Source: DATKKM01 sp035542855 (GTDB lineage Bacteria > Chloroflexota > Dehalococcoidia > SM23-28-2 > RBG-16-64-32). From it: 15,019 bases of DNA. The stretch is taken from assembly GCA_035542855.1 (NCBI GenBank), contig DATKKM010000036.1, positions 1-15,019 on the forward strand. Direction: 5' to 3'. Position 1 is the stretch's first letter. Each line of letters starts with the position of its first letter. A model generated the notes under the pieces. The model was not told the origin of the DNA. It ran no database searches and saw nothing but the letters and a program-made list of their open reading frames with translations. Shown piece by piece: positions 1-5,508 of this stretch. Both the position numbers and the translations under genes were made by a program.

Positions 1-143
1 AGGGCCATGACGGCGCAGGCGCCGGCTTCCTGGGCGATTTCGGCGTGCTCCGGGGTAACGACGTCCATGATGACGCCGCCCTTGAGCATCTGCGCCAGGC
101 CGCGCTTGACGGTATCAGTGCCGGTTTTTGCCTCGATGGCCAT
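1..143 (-). CDS. pdxS: Pyridoxal 5'-phosphate synthase subunit PdxS, N-terminal part (cut by window edge)
   Basis: PdxS is the lyase/synthase subunit of the PdxS-PdxT complex. It builds pyridoxal 5'-phosphate from ribose 5-phosphate, glyceraldehyde 3-phosphate and ammonia supplied by the glutaminase PdxT, in the cytoplasm. Only the first 47 codons lie in the window. They include the well-conserved family opening: a TGTDTVKRGLAQM segment (residues 7-19), then KGGVIMDVV (21-29) with the ribose-phosphate-contacting aspartate region, then EHAEIAQEAGACAVMA. The ATG at 143 is preceded by AAGGAG at six bases, so the start is well supported, and a good sigma70-like promoter lies upstream. The gene continues off the left edge; pdxT would be expected beyond but cannot be seen. 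The match to PdxS is clear despite the short length. Confidence 0.93.
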   Translation of the reverse strand, partial: MAIEAKTGTDTVKRGLAQMLKGGVIMDVVTPEHAEIAQEAGACAVMA

Positions 144-195
144 GGGAGTCTCCTTCGATAGGTGCAACGCCGCCGGGAGCGGTGGGGGTGATTTC

Positions 196-224
196 AGTAT
201 AAGTTGACCGAGAACGCGCGACAA
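196..224 (-). promoter_or_regulatory. Probable promoter of pdxS
   Basis: Read on the minus strand there is TTGTCG (219-224, 4 of 6 to TTGACA), a 17-base spacer and TATACT (196-201, 5 of 6 to TATAAT). Transcription would start near 189. That leaves a leader of about 45 bases, which carries the AAGGAG ribosome-binding site of pdxS. Spacing and both boxes are close to the vegetative sigma-factor consensus; activity is inferred. Confidence 0.6.
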
Positions 225-327
225 CGGGCCCGCAAGCGTACTGGGGGGCGGCAACTGCGACGGCAATGCCGCAGCCCACCGGCTGCGCGGAGATCGGCTC
301 GCAGCTCAGATAGCGCTCCGGTAGCAT

Positions 328-888
328 GTGAGCGTGCGCATCGCCCTCATCTCGGACACGCATATACCCGTCGCCCGCAAGGAGCTATGGCCGCAGGTCT
401 TCGAGGCCTTCCGCGGCGTTGACCTAATCATGCACGGCGGCGACCTCATGGTCCCGGACGTCATCGACTGGCTGGAGGCCGTGGCACCGGTGATGGCGGT
501 GCAGGGCAACGGCGACTACACCGGCTGGGAGCGCTCCATCGCGCCTACGGACCCGCGCCTCTCGGAATCGAAAGTGCTGGCGCTGGACGCGGGCGGCGGG
601 CGCCGGCTGCGCATCGGCCTGGTGCACGACTTCCAGTTGCCGGAAGCGCCGCCGCTGCGGACGATGGGCAGCCAGATGCAGCACTACTTCCGGGAGCCGG
701 TCAACGTCGTCGTGCGGGGGAGCACGCACCACGCGGAGGTGACAACGGTGAAAGGCGTGCTCATCGTGAACCCCGGCAGCCCCACGTTCCCGGACCACGC
801 CAACACACGCCTGGGCACCGTGGGCTTCCTCGACATCGATGAGAACGGGCGCGTGCGGCCAAGCATCCTGCACCTGGCGGACGTCTGA
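328..888 (+). CDS. YfcE/MJ0936-like metallophosphoesterase
   Basis: A 186-residue protein of the small calcineurin-like phosphodiesterase family (YfcE, MJ0936), which act as metal-dependent cytoplasmic phosphodiesterases of uncertain natural substrate. Visible landmarks are D10-x-H12 in ISDTH, G38-D39 in HGGD, GNGD with N61, VHDF with H100, GSTH with H134, and the closing NPGSP (148-152). In MJ0936-type enzymes the penultimate motif is GHTH, and its first histidine is a ligand of the second metal. Here serine 132 replaces it, so metal site 2 may be altered. The likely start is GTG at 328. A nearby ATG at 326 is in another frame and meets a stop at once, and no convincing Shine-Dalgarno sequence is visible. 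The gene is divergent from pdxS and stands alone before the next operon. Confidence 0.85.
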   Translation: MSVRIALISDTHIPVARKELWPQVFEAFRGVDLIMHGGDLMVPDVIDWLEAVAPVMAVQGNGDYTGWERSIAPTDPRLSESKVLALDAGGGRRLRIGLVHDFQLPEAPPLRTMGSQMQHYFREPVNVVVRGSTHHAEVTTVKGVLIVNPGSPTFPDHANTRLGTVGFLDIDENGRVRPSILHLADV

Positions 889-927
889 GGCGGGCCACGC
901 TGCCGCAGGGTGCGCTCCGTTTCCCGT

Positions 928-957
928 TTGCTCCGGCGCGGGAGGCCTATCTATAAT
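928..957 (+). promoter_or_regulatory. Probable promoter of the usp-trkA-pheA-fpg operon
   Basis: A perfect TATAAT (952-957) sits 18 bases after TTGCTC (928-933), which matches the first three bases of the -35 consensus. Transcription would begin near 964, before the TTG start at 987. This position argues against starting the usp protein at the in-frame TTG at 957, which overlaps the -10 box. Confidence 0.55.
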
Positions 958-986
958 TGCAGGGTTCGACTATAGAACGGGGCAAG

Positions 987-1430
987 TTGGAACTCTTCTC
1001 ACAGCGCCTAAAGGACGTATTGGTGCCGGTAAGCGGCTCGGCCCCCGGCTACGAGGCGCTGTCCCTGGCCTGCGGCCTCACCAAGCGCAACAAGGGCAAG
1101 ATATTCGCCGTTTACGTCATCGAAGTGGCGCGGACGCTGGCCCTGGACGCGGAAATGCCTGACCAGGCCCAGAAGGCCGAAGAGGTGCTGCAGCGCGCCG
1201 AACAGATAGTGAACGACCTTGACGGCAGGGTTGAGGGCGAAATCCTGCAGGCCCGCGACGCCGGCCACGCCATCGTCGACGAGGCGATTGAACGTCAAGT
1301 CAGCGCTATCATCTTCGGTGTCGGCTACGAGCGGCCACTGGGGGAGTTCGAGCTGGGGCGCACGGCCACGTACGTGATGCAGCACGCGCCGTGCCAGGTG
1401 GTTATCCTAAGAGCTGCAGCACAGGAGTAG
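987..1430 (+). CDS. Universal stress protein (UspA) family
   Basis: A 147-residue single-domain Usp protein with the family's Rossmann-like layout: KDVLVPVSGS near the N-terminus (strand 1), FAVYVIEV (40-47), a long middle helix, then AIIFGVG (107-113) and HAPCQVVIL (133-141). Family members bind ATP or modulate partner transporters under stress. The usual ATP-binding G-xx-G-x9-G-S/T motif is imperfect here: the second glycine position is tyrosine and arginine follows the last glycine. Nucleotide binding is therefore doubtful. I place the start at TTG 987, preceded by CGGGG, because the upstream in-frame TTG at 957 overlaps a TATAAT box. The last codons contain AGGAG, which serves the next gene two bases downstream. 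That link to a TrkA pair suggests a role in ion transport control. Confidence 0.82.
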   Translation: MELFSQRLKDVLVPVSGSAPGYEALSLACGLTKRNKGKIFAVYVIEVARTLALDAEMPDQAQKAEEVLQRAEQIVNDLDGRVEGEILQARDAGHAIVDEAIERQVSAIIFGVGYERPLGEFELGRTATYVMQHAPCQVVILRAAAQE

Positions 1431-1432
1431 CG

Positions 1433-1864
1433 ATGAAGGTAGTGATCATGGGATGCGGCCGCGTGGGCTCCACCCTGGCCGCCATGCTGGCGGATGACGG
1501 GCACGACGTGACCGTGATCGACATCCGGCAGGAGGCGTTCCGGCGCCTGCCGGCGGACTTCAAGGGGAAGCGGCACGTCGGCAACGGGATCGACCAGGAC
1601 GTGCTGGCCCGCGTCGGGCTGGCGGAAGCGGACGCCTTTTTCGCCGTGACGCAGGGCGATAACCGCAACGTGATGGCCACGCAGATCGCCAAGCACATTT
1701 TCGGCGTGGAGCGCGCCCTCTGCCGCATCTACGACCCGATCCGCGAGGCGATGTACCACGAGCTCGGCATCGAGACTATCAGCCCGACAATCGTCGGGGC
1801 CAACATGCTCAAAGACATGCTCTACCAGAAGCACGCCGCGGCCGGCATCGGGAGCGAGGCCTGA
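1433..1864 (+). CDS. TrkA-N (RCK_N) domain protein, first of a pair
   Basis: A 143-residue protein that is essentially a single RCK_N Rossmann domain. The nucleotide-binding loop is G7-C-G9-R-V-G12 and the acidic residue closing strand 2 lies in VIDIR (D29). RCK proteins are cytoplasmic, bind NAD(H) or adenine nucleotides, and gate Trk/Ktr potassium channels. This one lacks the C-terminal RCK_C domain, while its neighbour has both. Such paired TrkA proteins are known in actinobacteria (the ceoB/ceoC pair) and probably form mixed assemblies. The ATG at 1433 follows AGGAG embedded in the end of usp; an upstream in-frame opening at 1391 is rejected because it would overlap usp. The stop TGA shares its A with the next gene's ATG, so the two are translationally coupled. 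No channel gene is in the window. Confidence 0.88.
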   Translation: MKVVIMGCGRVGSTLAAMLADDGHDVTVIDIRQEAFRRLPADFKGKRHVGNGIDQDVLARVGLAEADAFFAVTQGDNRNVMATQIAKHIFGVERALCRIYDPIREAMYHELGIETISPTIVGANMLKDMLYQKHAAAGIGSEA

Positions 1865-2523
1865 TGTACGTCATAGTCGTGGGCGGCGGCAAGGTGGGCT
1901 ACTACCTGGCGAAAGAGCTTTTGGCTGAGAACCACGAGGTGCTGGTCATCGAACAGGACGGCGCCAAGTGCGAACGCATCGCCGAGGAGCTGGGCGATAT
2001 CGTCCTGCGCGGCGATGGCTGCGAGGCCGCGACGGCGGAGATCGCGGGCTTCGGCCGCGCGGACATGGTCTGCGCGGTGACCGGGGACGACGAGGACAAC
2101 CTGGTCTCCTGCCAGATGGCCAAGGCCAAGTTCGGCGTGCCGCGCACCGTCGCCCGCCTCAACAACCCGAAGAACCAGACGATCTTCAAGAAGCTGGGCA
2201 TCGACTCTACCGTCTCGGCGACGGCCGCCATCCTCGCCCAGATCGAGCAGGAGCTGCCGACGCACGGCACCATCCCGATCCTGCAGCTGAAGAGCGGCCT
2301 GGAGATCGTGGGGCTGAAGATGCCGGCCGAATCCAGCGTCATCGGCAAGTCCATCAAGGAGCTGCTGATGCCGCACGGCTCGCTGATCGTGCTGGTCGTG
2401 GGCAAGGACGGGACGCCGCGGGCCACGACGTCCGACACGGTGATCCAGGCCGAGGACGAGGTGGTGGTGGTCACCAGCTCCGAGAACGAAGAGGCGCTGC
2501 GCACGGCCCTCACCAAGCCGTAG
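1864..2523 (+). CDS. TrkA potassium uptake regulatory protein (RCK_N + RCK_C)
   Basis: A 219-residue regulator of potassium uptake. The RCK_N domain covers about residues 1-130, with G7-G-G9-K-V-G12 as dinucleotide-binding loop and VIEQD (E31) at the end of strand 2. The RCK_C domain covers about 140-219, with the typical segment containing VIGKSIKEL (159-167) and a late DEVVVV stretch. Known homologues form rings beneath Trk/Ktr channels and open or close them in response to nucleotides. The start overlaps the stop of the previous gene (TGATG), a coupling that fits equal production of both TrkA proteins. It is followed by pheA after six bases. The channel itself is not encoded here. Confidence 0.92.
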   Translation: MYVIVVGGGKVGYYLAKELLAENHEVLVIEQDGAKCERIAEELGDIVLRGDGCEAATAEIAGFGRADMVCAVTGDDEDNLVSCQMAKAKFGVPRTVARLNNPKNQTIFKKLGIDSTVSATAAILAQIEQELPTHGTIPILQLKSGLEIVGLKMPAESSVIGKSIKELLMPHGSLIVLVVGKDGTPRATTSDTVIQAEDEVVVVTSSENEEALRTALTKP

Positions 2524-2529
2524 GCCGCC

Positions 2530-3375
2530 ATGACGATCCGCCTGGCATACTTCGGCCCGCCGGGCACCAACACGGAGGAGGCCGCGATCAAGTACAGCGG
2601 CCTCCACGGCGGCGGGTACCAGCTGATCCCCTTCCCGACCATCACCGGCACCGCGCTCGCGATCTCATCCGGCGCGGCGGACGAGGCCATCCTGCCGGTG
2701 GAGAACAGCCTGGACGGCGCCATCGGTGAGACGCTGGACTTCCTGATCCACACGCCGGAGCCGCACTTCATCCGCGACGAGCTGGTGCTCTTGATCGAGC
2801 ACTACCTGCTCGCCAGGCCGGGCGTGCAACTGGACGCGGTCAAGGTGATCAAGTCGATCCCGACGGTCTTCGCGCAGTGCCGCGGCTACATCGATCGCAA
2901 CTTCCCGAACGCCCGGATCGAGGCGGCGCTTTCGACGGCGGCGGCGGTGGAAGAGGTGATGAAGCGCGACGACGCGGCGGCGATCGGCAACCGGCGGGCG
3001 GGCGAGATCTACCGGGCGAACGTGCTGGCCAGCGGCCTCCAGGACCGCAGCCCGAACCACACGCGCTTCGTGGTGATCGGACGCGAGGACCACGCCCGTA
3101 CCGGCGACGACAAGACGTCGATCGCCTTCGCCTACGCGTCGGAGGACAGGCCGGGGCAGCTCGTGGGCTCGCTCAACGAGTTTGGCGCGCGCAACATCAA
3201 CCTTTCGAAGATCGAGTCGCGGCCGAGCAAGGAGCGCCTGGGCACGTACATCTTCCTGGTAGACCTGGCAGGCCACCGCACCGACCCTCCGCTGGCGGAG
3301 GCGCTGGCCATCGTCGAAAAGAGCTGCTCCTTCTTCCGGGTGCTCGGTTCCTACCCCCGCTACCGCGGCGAGTAG
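2530..3375 (+). CDS. pheA: Prephenate dehydratase
   Basis: This enzyme converts prephenate to phenylpyruvate, the committed step of phenylalanine synthesis. The 281-residue length is that of a stand-alone dehydratase with a regulatory domain. The catalytic half shows GPPGTNTEEAA (9-19), VENSLDGAIGETLDFL (57-72) and the TRF motif (178-180). The C-terminal ACT domain (about 195-275) shows NLSKIESRP (224-232), the phenylalanine-binding signature, so feedback inhibition by phenylalanine is expected. A segment that reads SHPQ in most family members is SIPT here (109-112). The ATG follows the trkA stop by six bases without a clear Shine-Dalgarno site, so translation probably depends on the upstream gene. 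It has no functional link to its neighbours beyond cotranscription. Confidence 0.94.
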   Translation: MTIRLAYFGPPGTNTEEAAIKYSGLHGGGYQLIPFPTITGTALAISSGAADEAILPVENSLDGAIGETLDFLIHTPEPHFIRDELVLLIEHYLLARPGVQLDAVKVIKSIPTVFAQCRGYIDRNFPNARIEAALSTAAAVEEVMKRDDAAAIGNRRAGEIYRANVLASGLQDRSPNHTRFVVIGREDHARTGDDKTSIAFAYASEDRPGQLVGSLNEFGARNINLSKIESRPSKERLGTYIFLVDLAGHRTDPPLAEALAIVEKSCSFFRVLGSYPRYRGE

Positions 3376-3384
3376 ACTGTTGGC

Positions 3385-4203
3385 ATGCCTGAGATACCCG
3401 ACCTGGAGGGGTACGCAGCGTACTTCAACAAGCGCCTGCCCGGACTGAAGATCGAGGCGGCGGAGCGGGGGCCCATCCCGTGGCTCGTGCGCGAGCAGCC
3501 GGACCGCTGGGAGCAGCGCCTGCCCGGCCAGACGTTCGGCCAGGTTTACCGGCACGCCAAGATGCTCTTCTTCCCGCTCATCGGCGGCGACTACATCGCG
3601 GTGCACGCCATGCTGACCGGCCGCTACCAGTACGTGGAGCCAAAGACGAAGGTGCGCTCCAAGACCGGCTGGCTGCTGACGCTGGACAACGGCATGCAGC
3701 TGCGCTACTTCGACGAGATGCGCATGGGCCGCACGTTCGTCGCGCGGGAGGAGGAGTTCGGGGAGAAGCTGCCACGCTGGACGGAGATGGGCCCGGACGT
3801 GATGAAGGAGCTGGACGAGGACGGCTTCCTGGCGCGGATGATGAGCGGCCGCGGCATGATCAAGAACATCATCACGAACGAGCGCATCGTCGCCGGCATC
3901 GGCAACGCCTACGCCGACGAGGTGCTGTGGGAAGCGAAGCTGCACCCGTTCCGCAAGCGCACCGATATCAGCGAAGAGGGCCTGCGCGAGCTGTACCGCT
4001 CGATCGTGAGGGTGATGGAGTGGGCGACGCCGATCGTCACCGAGCTGATGGAAAAGAAGGGCCTGCCGCAAAAGATGTACCGGGACCACCTGCGAGTGCA
4101 CGCCCGCCCGGAGGACGCCGTCTGCCCTCGCGACGGCCACCGCATCTCCTCGATCACGTCCGGCGGCCGCGAGACGAACTTCTGCCGGGGGTGCCAGGAG
4201 TAG
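3385..4203 (+). CDS. Fpg/Nei-family DNA glycosylase (formamidopyrimidine-DNA glycosylase-like)
   Basis: A 272-residue base-excision repair enzyme that removes oxidised bases and nicks the abasic site. The N-terminal P2 is the expected Schiff-base nucleophile and E3 the acid; the opening MPEIPDLE differs slightly from the classical MPELPEVE. Other landmarks are the lysine-bearing segment YRHAKML (K59), HAMLTGR (74-80), EMRMGRTFV (111-119) and the helix-two-turn-helix GIGNAYADEVLW (171-182). The C-terminal zinc-finger hairpin keeps GGRETNF with R262 and the last C267-x-x-C270. The first pair, however, is C247-P-R-D250, with aspartate where the second cysteine normally sits and H252 close by. 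The ATG lies nine bases after pheA and the gene ends the operon. Fpg versus Nei2-type substrate preference cannot be settled from sequence alone. Confidence 0.88.
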   Translation: MPEIPDLEGYAAYFNKRLPGLKIEAAERGPIPWLVREQPDRWEQRLPGQTFGQVYRHAKMLFFPLIGGDYIAVHAMLTGRYQYVEPKTKVRSKTGWLLTLDNGMQLRYFDEMRMGRTFVAREEEFGEKLPRWTEMGPDVMKELDEDGFLARMMSGRGMIKNIITNERIVAGIGNAYADEVLWEAKLHPFRKRTDISEEGLRELYRSIVRVMEWATPIVTELMEKKGLPQKMYRDHLRVHARPEDAVCPRDGHRISSITSGGRETNFCRGCQE

Positions 4204-4247
4204 ACGCCTGTCCCGACCGCCCCGCCCCGGGGAGCATCGGAACATGC

Positions 4248-4306
4248 GAGCATGTGAGCATCACACTCCGGGAAGCAAACCATCACACGGTGATGCTTCC
4301 ATGCTC
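4248..4306. repeat. Long imperfect inverted repeat between convergent genes, probable bidirectional terminator
   Basis: The arms 4248-4264 and 4290-4306 pair over 15 of 17 positions (7 pairs, 2 mismatches, 8 pairs) around a 25-base loop. A second fold competes with it: GGAAG (4271-4275) with CTTCC (4296-4300), enclosing CATCAC/GTGATG (4281-4286 and 4290-4295). The left arm starts inside a short octamer repeat, CATGCGAG then CATGTGAG (4243-4258). It lies between the convergent fpg-like and HNH genes, where a two-way terminator is expected. There is no long T-run, so rho-independent action is uncertain. It could also be a dispersed repeat copy. Confidence 0.6.
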
Positions 4307-4341
4307 AATTGCTCTCTTGCTGGGGCGTGAGTGAGGCGCGG

Positions 4342-4875
4342 CTAGGCGAAGCCGACGCCGGCCTCGACGCTACCGGGGATGAACTTCCGCCACCCCTCGT
4401 TCGATTCGAGGTAGTGGTAGAAGGTGCGGAAGTAGCTGTACGTCGGGCGGTAGGGCTCGCGGCGCAGGTTCATGCGGGCCTCTTCCGGAGTTTGGCCGGC
4501 CTTGCGGTGGTTGCAGTGCTTGCAGGCGGCGACGATGTTCTCCCAGCTGTGGCCGCCGCCGCGGTGGCGCGGCATCACGTGGTCCAGCGTCAGGTCCTTC
4601 GTTTCCTTGCCGCAGTACTGGCAGGAGAAGCCGTCACGCAGGAAGATATCGCGGCGGGTCAGACGGCCCTGCGGACGCGGGCGGCGGATCAGGTAGATCA
4701 GCCGGATGACGGAGGGCATCTCGTACTTGGCGGTGGGACTGTGCAGGTAGCCGCGGCCGTTTTCGATGATCTCAGCTTTGCCGCGGTCGATGAGCACAAA
4801 GGCACGGCGAACGTTGCATACGTTCAACGGTTCGTAGTTTTGATTGAGCACCAACACCGGTAGACGCGGCCCCAA
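4342..4875 (-). CDS. HNH endonuclease
   Basis: A 177-residue stand-alone HNH nuclease of a type common in Chloroflexota and cyanobacteria, with no known specific target. The N-terminal block VLVLNQNYEPLNV (7-19) is typical of the family. The nuclease core runs C85-x-x-C88 (first zinc pair), LTLDH (D98, H99), GGGHSWEN (N112) and C118-x-x-C121-N-H123, so the zinc knuckle and the H-N-H triad look intact. The start is taken as TTG at 4875 behind GGTGG. An ATG at 4882 is in another frame, and GTG codons a few residues in are alternatives. The gene has its own promoter and is the last of the minus-strand series. It is not next to an obvious restriction, phage or intein gene. Confidence 0.85.
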   Translation of the reverse strand: MGPRLPVLVLNQNYEPLNVCNVRRAFVLIDRGKAEIIENGRGYLHSPTAKYEMPSVIRLIYLIRRPRPQGRLTRRDIFLRDGFSCQYCGKETKDLTLDHVMPRHRGGGHSWENIVAACKHCNHRKAGQTPEEARMNLRREPYRPTYSYFRTFYHYLESNEGWRKFIPGSVEAGVGFA

Positions 4876-4897
4876 TGTGCATCACCACCCAAAAGTC

Positions 4898-4927
4898 ATA
4901 CTAGCAGAGGTGTTCTAAACGCCGCAA
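4898..4927 (-). promoter_or_regulatory. Probable extended -10 promoter of the HNH gene
   Basis: Read on the minus strand, TTGCGG (4922-4927) is followed after 18 bases by TGCTAGTAT. The TAGTAT hexamer (4898-4903) is preceded by the TG of an extended -10 element. The surrounding 70 bases are clearly richer in A and T than the flanking genes. It suggests that the HNH gene can be transcribed apart from cvpA. Confidence 0.45.
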
Positions 4928-4945
4928 TCCTGTGTATTTGACCGG

Positions 4946-5461
4946 TTACAAAGGCCCAACCGGGTGCAGGATGTCGTGGAAGCGGTCGCGGATGTTGCCC
5001 GGCACGATGTGCCGCACGATCCCGTAGTCGTCCACGATACGGCGTGCCACCTCCGAGTCCGCCACGGCGTCGTCCAGGTGCAGGCTCGGGTAGGCGGTGA
5101 AGATGACGAGCAGCGTCTGCACGATGAGCACGCCCTTCACGAAGCCGAACAAGGCGCCGCCCATGTGGTCCAGCGGCCCCAGCATCAGCAGCGCGGCCCC
5201 GGTTTTCAGCACATACGCCCCGATCTGCCCGAACAGGTACACGGCCCCGAACAGCATCAGGTAGGCGACCGCCTCCGCCGCGTCCTCATCATCGATGAAG
5301 ACGAGCACGTCGCGGGCCAGCCGGGAGTAGAGCGCGCCGGCCACGAAGATGCCGATGACGACAGCGAAGAGCGTGACCACCTCGCGGATCAGGCCGGCGG
5401 AGTACGCGGCCAACGTGAAGGAGACGACGATGGTGATGACGACGATGTCGAGCCAGTTCAT
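4946..5461 (-). CDS. CvpA family membrane protein
   Basis: A 171-residue inner-membrane protein of the CvpA family, whose E. coli founder is needed for colicin V production and whose general role is unclear. The opening MNWLDIVVI and the GLIREVVTL segment (23-31) are typical. Four hydrophobic stretches are visible at about 5-24, 27-47, 63-90 and 102-123, separated by short polar loops. A soluble acidic C-terminal tail of about 45 residues follows. The last membrane segment carries the glycine-rich MGGALFGFVKG (100-110) common in the family. The ATG at 5461 has no clear Shine-Dalgarno site. It lies 47 bases downstream of cimA and is probably cotranscribed with it, with no obvious functional link. 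Confidence 0.82.
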   Translation of the reverse strand: MNWLDIVVITIVVSFTLAAYSAGLIREVVTLFAVVIGIFVAGALYSRLARDVLVFIDDEDAAEAVAYLMLFGAVYLFGQIGAYVLKTGAALLMLGPLDHMGGALFGFVKGVLIVQTLLVIFTAYPSLHLDDAVADSEVARRIVDDYGIVRHIVPGNIRDRFHDILHPVGPL

Positions 5462-5508
5462 ACGTCAGAGTAGAACGAGCGAGCGCCCGGTCTGGTTGCG
5501 CCGCGCGC

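Noticed and set aside
2665..4245. Minus-strand open frame of 526 codons opposite pheA and the fpg-like gene
   Set aside because: It spans two well-supported genes and their junction in antisense, with low-complexity composition and no recognisable motif.
4309..4863. Plus-strand open frame of 184 codons over the HNH gene
   Set aside because: The minus-strand reading has intact zinc and HNH motifs; the plus-strand reading is valine/alanine-rich with no family match.
4876..4945. Small gene between cvpA and the HNH gene
   Set aside because: The 70 bases hold a promoter-like element and no open frame with a ribosome-binding site.
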